Shown here piece by piece: positions 27,141-35,835 of a stretch of 64,000 nucleotides of DNA. Origin of the DNA: Pseudaquabacterium terrae (GTDB lineage: Bacteria > Pseudomonadota > Gammaproteobacteria > Burkholderiales > Burkholderiaceae_C); contig NZ_JABRWJ010000013.1 of assembly GCF_013266755.1 (NCBI RefSeq), forward strand, positions 1 through 64,000. The letters are read 5' to 3'. The translations under genes were made by a program, and so were the position numbers. How positions within the stretch are numbered: the stretch's first letter is position 1; every line of letters starts with the position of its first letter. Below the pieces are notes generated by a model. That model ran no database searches, was not told where the DNA came from, and worked only from the letters and a program-made list of their open reading frames with translations.

Positions 27141-27959
27141 CTACTCTCGGTAGTAGACCATCTGGTGCGTGCTCGCCAGCAGCCGCTGCTGGTCGTCCCA
27201 GAGTTGCGCGGACTGATCGAAGTAGCCGTCGCGGAAATTCTGCGCGCGGGCGACCCCGAGCAACGGTCGATCGCCCAGTGCGATCAGCATTTGCGCGTCG
27301 GCGTGGAAGTAGATCGTCAGCGTGACCGTGCCGATCGGCACCCACAGTCGGCGACGGATGAAGATTCGCGGCATGAAGGTGTCGCACAAAGCCGTCAGCG
27401 ACGCATAGTCCAGCGGGCGCGGCGGGTCGTCGCGTACCCAGAGGCAACTCGTCGAGCTCGCCGCTTCGCCGCCGTCCCAGTCGCTCGGCATCTCGCCGGC
27501 CATCGTGCGCATCTCGTAGCGGCTCACCCAGGGCGGGCGGCCGGCGGAAGTTGCGCGTGCCAGCAGATCGAACGGCACGACCGGGGGCGGCGGCTCGGCC
27601 TCGGGCCGCGACCAGGTCGGGCGGCGCTTCGCAAAGACGGCGGTCGCCGTCGCGACCACGTCCCCGGACTGCGTTGCGACGATCGACCAGTGCTGCGTCG
27701 AGCGGTTGGTGCGCACGGGGTGGGCTGCGATCTCGTACACCCCGTCGGCGATCGCGCTGGCGAAGTTGATCGTGAATGCGACCGGATCCCCGAGGCGCGC
27801 CGGGTGCCGGAGCACGGACTGCATCAACGCCGCCGCGATCACGCCGCCGAAGGGACCGACCATGTTCGCGTACTGCGCGCTGGTGCCCGCGGCGAACCGT
27901 CCGTCGCCGAGGTCGTCGAGAGCGATCGCGCGATCGAATGGGTGCTCGGCTTCGGTCAT
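27141..27959 (-). CDS. Acyl-CoA thioesterase family protein
   Basis: The 272-residue protein has two hot-dog-fold halves. The first contains RFAAGTSAQYANMVGPFGGV and IAAALMQSVLRHP, with NRSTQHWSIVATQSGDVVAT. The second contains LWVRDDPPRPLDYASLTALC and TVTLTIYFHADAQML. It resembles TesB-like thioesterases, which release CoA from acyl-CoA and may relieve CoA trapping or act on an intermediate. It stands alone between a convergent synthetase and a divergent thiolase, with an operator-like sequence and a -10 directly upstream but no Shine-Dalgarno. Confidence 0.82.
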   Translation of the reverse strand: MTEAEHPFDRAIALDDLGDGRFAAGTSAQYANMVGPFGGVIAAALMQSVLRHPARLGDPVAFTINFASAIADGVYEIAAHPVRTNRSTQHWSIVATQSGDVVATATAVFAKRRPTWSRPEAEPPPPVVPFDLLARATSAGRPPWVSRYEMRTMAGEMPSDWDGGEAASSTSCLWVRDDPPRPLDYASLTALCDTFMPRIFIRRRLWVPIGTVTLTIYFHADAQMLIALGDRPLLGVARAQNFRDGYFDQSAQLWDDQQRLLASTHQMVYYRE

Positions 27960-27970
27960 GGGGATGTGTT

Positions 27971-27996
27971 CGTTAGCTTAACGATCTATCAGTATA
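27971..27996 (-). promoter_or_regulatory. Degenerate operator and -10 of the thioesterase gene
   Basis: CGTTAGCTTAACG (27971-27983) is an inverted repeat overlapping AACGATCTAT (27980-27989), a degraded form of the island's AACGATCGTT core. A minus-strand -10, TATACT (27996-27991), lies just upstream; the -35 is weak. Confidence 0.55.
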
Positions 27997-28033
27997 GAGC
28001 CGCTGACCGGGACGTCACCAGCGAGTGGCCCTC

Positions 28034-28083
28034 TTGACAGACGTGCAGGTTCTTGATTACTGTTCGTTCACCAAACGGTCGTT
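28034..28083 (+). promoter_or_regulatory. Promoter and operator variant of the first thiolase gene
   Basis: TTGACA (28034-28039) is followed by TACTGT at 18 bp (28058-28063). AACGGTCGTT (28074-28083) is one base off the island operator and sits at the expected start point. Confidence 0.68.
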
Positions 28084-28176
28084 GTCCAATATCGGGACTG
28101 GCATGCCGCACCTGAAGGGCATCCGTGCCTGGTGACTCTCCCCCCCCACCCCTTTCAAGCCACCGGAGGCCTTGCC

Positions 28177-29358
28177 ATGAGCCAAGACATCGTCATCTGT
28201 TCCCCCGTCCGCACCGCCATCGCCAGCTTCGGCGGCTCGCTCAAGGGCACAACCGCCGCGGCGTTGGGCGCGCATGTGATCACGGCCGCCGTGCGCCGCG
28301 CCAAGCTCGACCCGGTCCGGGTCGACACCGTCGTGATGGGCAACGTCATTCAGGCCGGCAACGGCATGAACGTCGCTCGGCAGGCCGCGGTCAGCGGCGG
28401 CCTGCCGGTCAGCGTGCCGGCGATGACAGTGAACCGCGTCTGCGGCTCGGGCGCGCAGGCGATCGCGACAGCCTACGCCGAGATCGCGGCCGGGCTGGCT
28501 CGCGTCGCGATCGCCGGCGGCATGGAGAACATGGACCGGGCGCCCTACCTGCTGCCCGGCATGCGCTTCGGCGCGCGACTGGGTCACGCCGAAGCCATCG
28601 ATGCGCTGCTGACGGACGGGCTGCACGACGCCTTCTCCGGCAAGCACTCGGGCTGGCACACCGAGGACCTTGTGGCCAAGTTCGATATCAGCCGCGAGGC
28701 GCAGGATGCGTTCGCGGCGCAGACGCAGCAGCGGTTTGCGGCGGCGCAGGCGGCGGGGCACTTCCAGGCCGAGATCGAGCCGTTCACGATCAAGACAGCG
28801 AAGGGCAGCGTGAGCTTCTCTGCGGACGAGTCGCCGCGCCCTGACACGACCGTGCAGACGCTGGCCCGGCTGAAGCCTGCGTTCCGTCCGGACGGCACGA
28901 TCACGGCGGGCAACGCGCCCGGCCTCAACGGCGGTGCTGCCGCGATGGTGGTATGCGATGCCGCTGCGGCGCGCGACCTGCAGCTCCAGCCGATGCTTGC
29001 GATCCGCGGCGTCGGCGTCGCGGCGGTCGAGCCCGGGTTCTTCGGCCTCGGCCCGTTGCCGGCGATCCGGCAGGCGCTGGAGCGCGCCGGCTGGAAGGTG
29101 GGCGACGTCGACCGCTACGAAGTCAACGAGGCGTTCGCGGCGATCGCGATTGCCGTGCGCGACGAGCTGAAGATCGATCCGGCCCGGTTCAATGTCGACG
29201 GCGGCGCGATTGCGCACGGGCACCCGATCGGGGCGACCGGCGCCATCCTCGTCACCAAGGTCGCACATGCGCTGCAGCGCACCGGCGAGAAGCGGGCCGT
29301 CGTGTCGCTGTGCATCGGCGGCGGCCAGGGCATCGCGCTGTGCCTGGAGCGGGTCTGA
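28177..29358 (+). CDS. Thiolase (acetyl-CoA acyltransferase) 1
   Basis: The 393-residue thiolase has the acyl-accepting cysteine in NRVCGSGAQAI near residue 89, the histidine loop GGAIAHGHPIGATGA and the second cysteine in SLCIGGGQGIAL. NEAFAAIAIAV is the usual preceding motif. It cleaves a 3-ketoacyl-CoA with CoA, or runs in the condensing direction. The start MSQDIVICSP at 28177 has SD GGAGG eight bases upstream, so the longer open frame is ignored. It is probably co-transcribed with the chaC gene behind a 60-bp repeat. Confidence 0.92.
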   Translation: MSQDIVICSPVRTAIASFGGSLKGTTAAALGAHVITAAVRRAKLDPVRVDTVVMGNVIQAGNGMNVARQAAVSGGLPVSVPAMTVNRVCGSGAQAIATAYAEIAAGLARVAIAGGMENMDRAPYLLPGMRFGARLGHAEAIDALLTDGLHDAFSGKHSGWHTEDLVAKFDISREAQDAFAAQTQQRFAAAQAAGHFQAEIEPFTIKTAKGSVSFSADESPRPDTTVQTLARLKPAFRPDGTITAGNAPGLNGGAAAMVVCDAAAARDLQLQPMLAIRGVGVAAVEPGFFGLGPLPAIRQALERAGWKVGDVDRYEVNEAFAAIAIAVRDELKIDPARFNVDGGAIAHGHPIGATGAILVTKVAHALQRTGEKRAVVSLCIGGGQGIALCLERV

Positions 29359-29365
29359 AGCCGCC

Positions 29366-29425
29366 ATGAGCCCGCCGGGCCGCCCCAAGGGCGAATACCG
29401 GAGGGCACAGCCCGAAGGTACCCCA
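29366..29425 (+). repeat. 60-bp interspersed repeat, single copy
   Basis: The unit starts ATGAGCCCGCCGGGCCGCCC and ends CCCGAAGGTACCCCA. It matches the tandem units at 63742-63861 (read on the minus strand) at about 53 of 60 positions. It is open in frame with the chaC start (MSPPGRPKGEYRRAQPEGTP then MSTLVL), and GAAGG near its end can serve as the Shine-Dalgarno for ATG 29426. It fills the gap between thiolase and chaC exactly. Confidence 0.85.
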
Positions 29426-30091
29426 ATGAGCACACTCGTGCTGACCCGGGAGCGGCTGCGCGAGACGCCGCTCGACACGCTTTTCGCCGGCCTGCCCCCG
29501 GGCTACCGCATCCGCAGCGAAGCGGAGCTGCGCTCGTCGCTCGAGGGCGTGCTCGAAGCTCACGATCGCGGCACGGATGTCCACGTGTTCGGGTACGGGT
29601 CGCTGATGTGGAACCCGGCGTTCGAGTTCAGCGATGCGGCTCGGGCACGGGTGCTCGGCTGGCATCGGCGCTTCTGCCTTCGCCTCGTCATCGCGCGCGG
29701 GACACCGTCGGTGCCGGGGGCCATGCTCGCACTCGACCGCGGCGGCTCGTGTGACGGCATGCTGTTCCGCATCCCGGCCGCCAAGGCATTTGCAGAGTTG
29801 CAGCTGCTGTGGAAGCGCGAGATGGCGACCGGGGCCTACGAGGCGAGGTGGATGGCCGTGCGGGCAGGCGAGCGACCGGTGCGCGCACTGACCTTCGTTG
29901 TCAACCGCGCGCATGAGCGCTACATCGGCGGCCTGCCGATCGAGCAGGTCGCCCACATGATCTGCACGGGCCAAGGCGCGCTCGGAACCAATCGCGCCTA
30001 TTTCGAGGACATGCTGCGCTCGCTGGCCGCGATGGGTGTGAGAGACGCCGGCATGGAGCGGCTGCGACGCGCCATCCTGGCGCGAAGCTAG
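29426..30091 (+). CDS. ChaC-like gamma-glutamylcyclotransferase
   Basis: The 221-residue protein has the ChaC nucleotide-like loop VFGYGSLMWNPAFEF near residue 50, then RVLGWHRRFCL and the C-terminal segment YIGGLPIEQVAHMICTGQGA. The family cleaves glutathione to 5-oxoproline and Cys-Gly. Here it follows a thiolase under the same promoter. An in-frame start at 29366 inside the 60-bp repeat would add 20 residues, but homology begins after 29426, so ATG 29426 is chosen. Its link to acyl-CoA metabolism is unclear; glutathione turnover may serve the GST-kappa-like isomerase nearby. Confidence 0.88.
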   Translation: MSTLVLTRERLRETPLDTLFAGLPPGYRIRSEAELRSSLEGVLEAHDRGTDVHVFGYGSLMWNPAFEFSDAARARVLGWHRRFCLRLVIARGTPSVPGAMLALDRGGSCDGMLFRIPAAKAFAELQLLWKREMATGAYEARWMAVRAGERPVRALTFVVNRAHERYIGGLPIEQVAHMICTGQGALGTNRAYFEDMLRSLAAMGVRDAGMERLRRAILARS

Positions 30092-30110
30092 ACAGCCGCG
30101 TCCGCTGTCT
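30090..30110 (+). terminator. Hairpin after chaC
   Basis: AGACAGC, loop CGCGTCC and GCTGTCT form a 7-bp stem starting at the last base of the stop codon and followed by GAACCTTCTT. It is a likely terminator separating chaC from the next promoter. Confidence 0.6.
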
Positions 30111-30143
30111 GAACCTTCTTCGCATCGCCGACGCGACTCCCGG

Positions 30144-30192
30144 TTGACACGCCGCATGGGTCGACCTATATTGTCTTTACTAAACGATCGTT
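30144..30192 (+). promoter_or_regulatory. Promoter and operator of the acyl-CoA dehydrogenase gene
   Basis: TTGACA (30144-30149), 17 bp and TATATT (30167-30172) form the strongest promoter in the window. AACGATCGTT (30183-30192) covers +4 to +13. ATG 30205 has no Shine-Dalgarno; the operator takes that space. Confidence 0.85.
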
Positions 30193-30204
30193 AGCGAATA
30201 AACC

Positions 30205-31986
30205 ATGAGCCAGTACAAGACCCCGCTGCGCGACTTCCAGTTCGTGCTGCACGAGTTGCTCGAGACCTCCGCAGTGATGCAGTCCTGCGGCCGCGACGAG
30301 TTCGACCGCGACACGATCGACCAGGTGCTGTCGGCCGCCGGACAGTTCGGCGAGGAGGTCATCTCGCCGCTGAACGCCCGCGGCGACGAGGAGGGCTGCA
30401 CGCTGCGCGACGGCGTCGTCACGACGCCGTCGGGCTTCCGCGAGGCGTACCAGCAATACATCGAGAACGGTTGGAGCGCGCTCGGCTGCAGCACCGAGCA
30501 CGGCGGCTCCGCGTTCCCCACGGTGGTGGAGAACGCGGTCAGCGAGATCTTCGGCGCGGCCAACATGGCATTGACCTCGTACCCCGGCATGTCGAATGCC
30601 ACCTACGTCAACCTACGCGCCAACGGATCGCCGGAACTCAAGGCCATGTACCTGCCCAAGCTGGCATCCGGGCAATGGGCCGGCACCATGTGCCTGACCG
30701 AGCCGCACGCCGGCACGGATCTGGGCCTGCTGCGAACGCGTGCCGAGTGGCAGGCCGACGGCAGCTATCGAATCACCGGCTCGAAGATCTTCATCTCCGG
30801 CGGCGAGCACGACCTTACCGAGAACATCGTGCATCTCGTGCTGGCCCGGCTGCCTGATGCGCCGACGGGAGTGAAGGGCATCTCGCTGTTCCTGGTGCCC
30901 AAGGAGATCCCGAACGCCGACGGCACCCTCGGCCGGCGCAACGCCGTCGTGTGCGGGTCCATCGAGCACAAGATGGGCATCCACGGCAACTCCACGTGCA
31001 CGATGAACTTCGATGGGGCGACCGGCTGGCTCGTGGGCGATGCGCACAAGGGCCTGGCCGGCATGTTCGTGCAGATGAACCACCTCCGGCTGGGCGTGGG
31101 CATCACCGCCATCGGCGTGATGGAGGCGGCCTGGCAGAAGTCGCTGCGCTACGCCAACGAGCGCGTGCAGGGCCGCGCGCCGGGATCCGGCACGGTGTCG
31201 GGGGCGGACCCGATCCTGCTGCACGCCGATGTGCGCCGCATGCTGCTGACGCAGAAGGCGTCCGTCGAAGGCCTGCGGGCGCTGGCGCTGTGGGCCTCCC
31301 AGCTGATCGACCTGAGCCACGCGCATCCCGACGCCGAACGGCGCCGCGACGCGGGCGCGCTGCTCGCGCTGCTGACGCCCGTGGTCAAGGCCATGGCCAG
31401 CGATACCGCACTCGAGTCGACGCTCACGGCGATGCAGGTGCTCGGCGGGCACGGCTACGTGCGCGACAACGGCGTTGAGCAGCACGTGCGCGACGTGCGC
31501 ATCGTCGGGCTCTACGAGGGCACGAACGGGGTGCAGGCAATGGACCTGCTCGGCCGCAAGGTACTGGCCGACGGCGGGCTGCGCATGGCCGGCTTCATCG
31601 AGCATGTCTCCAGGCAGGCAGAGGCCCAGCGGGACCAGCCGGGCCTGCAGGAGTTCGCCGCACCCGTGGTCGAGCTGGCACAGCGCCTCGCGGCGGTGAC
31701 ATCGGAACTGGTGGAGCTGTCGACGGGCGACGTGCATGCCGCCGGCGCGGCCAGCGTGCCGTACCTGCGGCTGGTGGGTCACCTGGCGCTGTCGCACGTG
31801 TGGTTGCGCGCGGTGCAGGTGGCGCTGCCGAAGAGCGGCTCGGGCGACCCCTTCTACGCTTCGAAGGTCGCCACGGCACGCTTCTACTTGCGCCGCATGA
31901 TGCCGCAGTGCCTGGCGCTGTGCGAGGAGATCCGCGCCGGTGCTGCGCCCGTGATGGACCCGTCGATCCTGTTGAGCACGCCATGA
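30205..31986 (+). CDS. Acyl-CoA dehydrogenase with C-terminal extension
   Basis: The 593-residue flavoenzyme is longer than ordinary acyl-CoA dehydrogenases (about 380). The core has MCLTEPHAGTDLGLL, the flavin segment ISGGEHDL, GIHGNSTCTMNFDGATG and the catalytic-region motif LYEGTNGVQAMDLLGRKVL. About 140 further residues form the helical C-terminal domain seen in FadE/DmdC-type enzymes. It introduces the double bond into the acyl-CoA made by the synthetase. An ATGA overlap couples it to a 73-residue protein. The acid chain type cannot be read from sequence. Confidence 0.92.
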   Translation: MSQYKTPLRDFQFVLHELLETSAVMQSCGRDEFDRDTIDQVLSAAGQFGEEVISPLNARGDEEGCTLRDGVVTTPSGFREAYQQYIENGWSALGCSTEHGGSAFPTVVENAVSEIFGAANMALTSYPGMSNATYVNLRANGSPELKAMYLPKLASGQWAGTMCLTEPHAGTDLGLLRTRAEWQADGSYRITGSKIFISGGEHDLTENIVHLVLARLPDAPTGVKGISLFLVPKEIPNADGTLGRRNAVVCGSIEHKMGIHGNSTCTMNFDGATGWLVGDAHKGLAGMFVQMNHLRLGVGITAIGVMEAAWQKSLRYANERVQGRAPGSGTVSGADPILLHADVRRMLLTQKASVEGLRALALWASQLIDLSHAHPDAERRRDAGALLALLTPVVKAMASDTALESTLTAMQVLGGHGYVRDNGVEQHVRDVRIVGLYEGTNGVQAMDLLGRKVLADGGLRMAGFIEHVSRQAEAQRDQPGLQEFAAPVVELAQRLAAVTSELVELSTGDVHAAGAASVPYLRLVGHLALSHVWLRAVQVALPKSGSGDPFYASKVATARFYLRRMMPQCLALCEEIRAGAAPVMDPSILLSTP

Positions 31987-32204
31987 TCGCCCATGACTTC
32001 GTTGCCCGTCCCGTCGCGCTGTGGGCGCTGCAGTTCCCCTCGCTGCGCGCCGATGCCGGCGCCTACGTCTTCCCCTGCGACGAGCAGGGCAACGTGCCGC
32101 TGCACGACCTCGGCCGCCGGGCCCTGCTGGACTACCTCTTCGCGAGGCACATGGTGGGCCGCACGCTCGCTCGGCCGCGCCTGCTCGCCGTTGCGCAACA
32201 CTGA
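31983..32204 (+). CDS. Small protein coupled to the acyl-CoA dehydrogenase
   Basis: The 73-residue protein starts MIAHDFVARPVALWALQFPS, with its ATG overlapping the dehydrogenase stop. It continues with PCDEQGNVPLHDLGRRALLD and YLFARHMVGRTLARPRLLAV. It has no signal or membrane segment. The strict overlap and protein-like composition argue that it is real. I do not recognise a named family; an accessory or assembly role for the dehydrogenase is only a guess. Confidence 0.65.
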   Translation: MIAHDFVARPVALWALQFPSLRADAGAYVFPCDEQGNVPLHDLGRRALLDYLFARHMVGRTLARPRLLAVAQH

Positions 32205-32218
32205 ACGATCGAAAGGGT

Positions 32219-32228
32219 AACGATCGTT
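32219..32228. promoter_or_regulatory. AACGATCGTT operator upstream of tetR
   Basis: A perfect copy of the island operator lies 45 bp before the tetR start. A partial copy, GAACGATCGAAA, lies about 15 bp further upstream and overlaps the end of the small protein gene. A possible -10, CATACT (32238-32243), follows, so the site would cover the -35. Autoregulation is expected. Confidence 0.8.
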
Positions 32229-32272
32229 TGTCTATGGCATACTGTGCGCCGTAGACCTCACGAAGGAACCCC

Positions 32273-32839
32273 ATGCGCTACTCGGCCACCCACAAGCAGG
32301 AAACGCGCGAGAAGCTCATCAACACGAGCCGCGAGATCGCGAAGAAGGACGGGTTCGGCGGCACCGGCGTGGATGCCTTCATGAAGGCCATCGGCCTGAC
32401 CGGCGGCGCCTTCTACACGCATTTCGAGTCGAAGGCGGAGCTGTTCGCCGAGTTGGTCGAGCACGAGCTCGAGTTCAGCACCGAGATGCTCGCCGGCGAC
32501 GAGGACGCGCCGGCGGACCACGTGGCGCGCAAGCTCCGCAGCTACCTGAGCAGCGCGCACGCGCTGCACCCCGAAACCGGCTGCGTGCTGCCGACACTCG
32601 GCCCGGAGATCGCGCGCGCGTCACCCGAGGTCAAGGCCCGGGTGGAGAAATCGCTCAAGCGGCTGCGCGACGCATGGTCCGAGCGGCTGGACGATGACGA
32701 CGCCGGTTGGGCGCTGCTCGCGCAGTGCGTGGGCGCCTTGATCCTGGCGCGTGTGGTCGAGAGCGAGCGCACCCGGCGCGAAATCCTCGGCGCGAGCCGC
32801 CGCTTTCTCGAACGGGCAGAGAAGGCGCCGCGGAAGTAG
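32273..32839 (+). CDS. TetR-family regulator, probable master repressor of the acyl-CoA island
   Basis: The 188-residue protein has an HTH at about residues 8-55 (GTGVDAFMKAIGLTGGAFYTHF, SKAELFAELV). A ligand domain contains HPETGCVLPTLGPEIARASP, the same subgroup feature as the TetR at 9752. Its own promoter carries the palindrome found at seven other promoters in the island, so it is the best candidate for the protein binding that motif. The effector would be expected to be an acyl-CoA or the imported acid. SD AAGGA lies five bases before ATG 32273. Confidence 0.88.
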   Translation: MRYSATHKQETREKLINTSREIAKKDGFGGTGVDAFMKAIGLTGGAFYTHFESKAELFAELVEHELEFSTEMLAGDEDAPADHVARKLRSYLSSAHALHPETGCVLPTLGPEIARASPEVKARVEKSLKRLRDAWSERLDDDDAGWALLAQCVGALILARVVESERTRREILGASRRFLERAEKAPRK

Positions 32840-32929
32840 CACGGCGATCAGCGGGGCCAACCCGAACGTGCAGCTGCTCGCGTCTTCCACGCCGAGCTCG
32901 TTGCGCCACGAACGCCCGCTCGAACGCTC

Positions 32930-33330
32930 TCATGGCAGCGTTTCGACGGTGCCCACTGCTGCGCCGGGCGCGGCTGCGGAAAGGCGCACGGGCACGACCT
33001 TGTGAAACGGCGTGTCTGCGATCGGGTCGCGGTGCGCTGCGTCCGTGAGCCAGTTCAGCGCGGGTCCGCGAAGCACGCGCCGCCCGTCTCGTCCGGATGC
33101 GACTGGCCATAGCCGTGAGGAAGGATGAAGTGGCCGCGGCGCATCGAGGCGTTTGCATGGGCGCGAACGACAAGGCGGCGCGCGCCGGCTCTCGACCACC
33201 ACGCATCCATGGTCGGCAATGCCGAGGTCCGCCAGGTCCTGCGGGTGGACGTACATGGCGCCGTCGGGGTCGGCGCGCTTGGCGGCCGGGTCACGCAGGA
33301 TCTGGTTCGCGTTCTGCAACCGCCGTTGTC
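32930..33330 (-). pseudogene. C-terminal remnant of a molybdopterin oxidoreductase
   Basis: Reading the minus strand, one frame gives LQNANQILRDPAAKRADPDG and AMYVHPQDLADLGIADHG. A second frame takes over with RAHANASMRRGHFILPHGYG. The first frame returns with GPALNWLTDAAHRDPIADTP and FHKVVPVRL. This is the molybdopterin-dinucleotide-binding C-terminus of a DMSO-reductase-family enzyme, broken by at least two frameshifts and lacking all the catalytic N-terminal part. It abuts the thiolase stop. The stretch 32840-32929 shows nothing recognisable. Confidence 0.82.
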
Positions 33331-33333
33331 GAC

Positions 33334-34518
33334 CTAGGCTACTTCGAACAGCCCGGCCGCGCCCATGCCGCCGCCGATGCACATCGTGACGACCACGTAG
33401 CGGGCGTTGCGGCGCTTGCCTTCGATCAGCGCGTGGCCCACCAGGCGCGAGCCAGTCATGCCGTAGGGATGGCCGATCGAGATGCCGCCGCCATTGACGT
33501 TGAGCTTGGCGGGGTCGATGCCCAGTTGATCTCGGCAATGGACGACCTGGCAGGCGTAGGCCTCGTTGAGCTCCCACAGGCCGATGTCGTCGATCTTCAG
33601 CCCGTGCGTCTTCAGCAGCTTGGGGACTGCGAACACCGGGCCGATGCCCATCTCCTCGGGCGGGCAGCCGCTCACGGCGATGCCCCGGTAGATGCCCAGC
33701 GGCCTGAGCCCGCGCCGCTCGGCCACCGCACGCTCGACCAGCACGCAGGCGCTGGCGCCGTCCGAGAGCTGGCTCGCGTTGCCCGCCGTGACGACGCCGC
33801 CGTCGATGACGGGCTTGAGGCTGGTCAGGCCTTCGATGGTCGTATCCGGGCGGTTGCCTTCGTCGCGCGCGAGCGTGACTTCGCGGTACGAGAGCGCGCC
33901 GGTGACCTTGTCCGCTACGGCCATGGTCGCCGTGATCGGCACGATCTCGGCATCGAACAGCTTCCTTTCCTGGGCGCGGGCGGTGCGGCGCTGGGCCTCG
34001 AGGGAGTATTCGTCCTGCACCTCTCGTGAGATGCCGTACTTGCGCGAGACGAACTCGGCCGTCTGCAGCATCGGCATGTAGGTGTGTTCGACCCGGGCAA
34101 CCAGCTTCGGGTCGGCCTGTTCGCTCACCAGTTTGAAGTAGGGGCCCTGCACTGCGGAGATGTTCTCCTGGCCGCCGCCGATGGTGACGTCCATGCCGTC
34201 GACGATGATCTGCTTGGCCGCGATGGCCACCGCCATCAGGCCCGAGGCGCACTGGCGGTCGACGGTCTGTCCGGGCACCGACAGCGGCAGTCCGGCGGCA
34301 AGGGCGGACAGCCGGCCGATGTTCATGCCCGACGTGCCGCCGGGCATGGAGGTGCCGATGACCACGTCGTCGACTTCCGCGGGCTCGATGCCTGCGCGCG
34401 CCACGGCGTGTCCGAGCACATGGCCCATCATCGTGGGCGACTTGATGTTGTTCAGCGAGCCGCGAAAGGCGCGGCCGATGCCCGTGCGGGCGGTGGAGAC
34501 GATGACGGCTTCTCTCAC
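33334..34518 (-). CDS. Thiolase (acetyl-CoA acyltransferase) 2
   Basis: The 394-residue thiolase has the reactive cysteine in [15 protein letters not shown] near residue 87, [29 protein letters not shown] and [16 protein letters not shown]. It differs clearly from the first thiolase, with GHPYGMTG in place of GHPIGATG, so the two likely act on different chain lengths or branched intermediates. Its start overlaps the stop of the HCCA-isomerase-like gene by four bases, placing both under one operator-controlled promoter. Confidence 0.92.
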   Translation of the reverse strand: MREAVIVSTARTGIGRAFRGSLNNIKSPTMMGHVLGHAVARAGIEPAEVDDVVIGTSMPGGTSGMNIGRLSALAAGLPLSVPGQTVDRQCASGLMAVAIAAKQIIVDGMDVTIGGGQENISAVQGPYFKLVSEQADPKLVARVEHTYMPMLQTAEFVSRKYGISREVQDEYSLEAQRRTARAQERKLFDAEIVPITATMAVADKVTGALSYREVTLARDEGNRPDTTIEGLTSLKPVIDGGVVTAGNASQLSDGASACVLVERAVAERRGLRPLGIYRGIAVSGCPPEEMGIGPVFAVPKLLKTHGLKIDDIGLWELNEAYACQVVHCRDQLGIDPAKLNVNGGGISIGHPYGMTGSRLVGHALIEGKRRNARYVVVTMCIGGGMGAAGLFEVA

Positions 34519-35105
34519 GCGAGCTTCTCCTTGATCAGGTCGAGACGGTCCTGGCCGAAGAACATCTCGTCGCCGACGAAGGTGGTGGGCGCCCCGAAGA
34601 CGCCGCGGCGTACCGCTTCTTCCGTGGTGGCGCGCAGAGCCGCCTTCACGTCAGGGGCGTTGACGAGCGCGTCCACCTCGGCCGGCGGAAAACCTGCGTC
34701 CGCGAGCACCTGGCTGGTCAACTGCGCGTCGTTGAGGTCCAGCGGCTCGATCCACAACGCCTTGAAGGCGGCCGCGAGGAAGTCCTGCAAGCGCTGGGGC
34801 ATGCGCAACTGAACACCGGTAGCCACGCGCATGAGGTGCAGCGTGATGATCGGGAAGTACGGATTGATCACGAGTGGCACGCCGTAGCGCTTCGCGTAGC
34901 GCAGGTAATCCATGTTCACGTAGCGGCCCTTGGCGGGAACGGTCACCGGCGACGCATTGCCGGTCGCCTGGAACACGCCGCCGAGCAGCATCGGCCGATA
35001 GACGAGCGTCGCGCCCGCATCGGCACAGATCTTCGGCAACTGCGTCCAGGCCAGGTACGACGCGGGACTGCCGACGTCGAAGAAGAATTCCACGGTCTTG
35101 CTCAT
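34515..35105 (-). CDS. 2-hydroxychromene-2-carboxylate isomerase-like protein (DsbA/GST-kappa fold)
   Basis: The 196-residue protein starts [20 protein letters not shown], with the serine that activates glutathione in the GST-kappa/HCCA isomerase group instead of a CxxC. It ends with [20 protein letters not shown], carrying the cis-proline loop. Family members isomerise aromatic ring-cleavage products; many in fatty-acid clusters have no known substrate. Start 35105 has SD GGAGG eight bases upstream, so a longer frame is rejected. First gene of the two-gene operon with thiolase 2. Confidence 0.87.
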   Translation of the reverse strand: MSKTVEFFFDVGSPASYLAWTQLPKICADAGATLVYRPMLLGGVFQATGNASPVTVPAKGRYVNMDYLRYAKRYGVPLVINPYFPIITLHLMRVATGVQLRMPQRLQDFLAAAFKALWIEPLDLNDAQLTSQVLADAGFPPAEVDALVNAPDVKAALRATTEEAVRRGVFGAPTTFVGDEMFFGQDRLDLIKEKLA

Positions 35106-35122
35106 AGGGTTGGCCTCCATTA

Positions 35123-35171
35123 AACGAGCGTTTACCAAACGAAGACTATGCTATGGTGTGGCCGATGTCAA
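35123..35171 (-). promoter_or_regulatory. Promoter and operator of the isomerase-thiolase operon
   Basis: On the minus strand TTGACA (35171-35166), 17 bp and TAGTCT (35148-35143) precede AACGAGCGTT (35132-35123), one base off the island core and with perfect TAAACG/CGTTTA arms. It again covers the expected start region. Confidence 0.75.
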
Positions 35172-35209
35172 CGGGATCGACACCTTGCGACTCGGAAATG
35201 CACTGCGCC

Positions 35210-35689
35210 ATGGAAGACACCAGCACACGCTGCCCCTATCGGGAACTTCGGGACCTCACGCGTTCGATCGGCCAGGTCTACGAGTCTTCATTCGCCGAGG
35301 CCGGGCTGACCGCGACTCAGCACTCGCTGCTTTCGGAGATCAAGCGGCTGCGGGCGGCGCGCAACGTGGATCTGGCGCGCGCCATCGGCCTGGACCCCTC
35401 CACGCTCAGCCGCAATCTCAAGCCGCTGCTGGCGGAGGGCTGGGTGAGGATCGAGGAGGGCGAAGACGCGCGAAGCCATCGCGTGGTCCTGACCGAGAGC
35501 GGGATGGAGCGGCATGCTCTAGGCCAGCGCCAATGGAAGATTGCGAAGGCGAAGGTGCTCCAGGTGCTGGGTCTGCATCGTGTAGAGCGGCTCTGCGGCC
35601 TGGCCCAGGAGTGCCGTTCCGCGCTTACCCTCTTGTCGCCCCGCGGTGGCCCGCCAGCCGCGCCGAGTAGAGGCCGAAGCGGACCGTGA
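35210..35689 (+). CDS. MarR-family regulator
   Basis: The roughly 159-residue winged-helix protein shows YRELRDLTRSIGQVYESSFA, then GLTATQHSLLSEIKRLRAAR, the recognition region LARAIGLDPSTLSRNLKPLL and the wing VRIEEGEDARSHRVVLTESG. It ends with a Pro/Arg-rich tail. Starts at 35153, 35165, 35198 and 35210 are all in frame with no strong SD; 35210 gives a typical MarR length. It is divergent from the isomerase operon and could add a second layer of control there. Confidence 0.82.
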   Translation: MEDTSTRCPYRELRDLTRSIGQVYESSFAEAGLTATQHSLLSEIKRLRAARNVDLARAIGLDPSTLSRNLKPLLAEGWVRIEEGEDARSHRVVLTESGMERHALGQRQWKIAKAKVLQVLGLHRVERLCGLAQECRSALTLLSPRGGPPAAPSRGRSGP

Positions 35690-35808
35690 TAGACACTTTT
35701 GGTCCGGGCACGAATGTGGTCCGGCCCATTGCCGGGCATGGTGGATCTTTGGCTCAGGCGTTGCTCAGGCGGCGGGCTTGCGTCATTCCGCGCCGGGGGT
35801 CAGCGTTC

Positions 35809-35828
35809 CTCCTTTCGCACGAAAGGAG
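35809..35828. repeat. Palindrome covering the integrase ribosome-binding site
   Basis: CTCCTTTCG, CA and CGAAAGGAG form a 20-bp palindrome. Its right arm contains the Shine-Dalgarno (GAAAGGAG) of the truncated integrase. It could fold in mRNA and mask translation, or be a binding site. The 146 bp between marR and the integrase hold nothing else that I recognise. Confidence 0.6.
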
Positions 35829-35835
35829 CCACCTC

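Noticed and set aside
28139-28150. Run of C residues before thiolase 1 as a phase-variable tract
   Set aside because: It lies between promoter and SD in untranslated sequence, is interrupted, and no switching consequence is evident.
29192-30091. Longer ChaC start inside or before the 60-bp repeat
   Set aside because: The extra residues come from the end of the thiolase gene in another frame and from the repeat; family homology starts after 29426.
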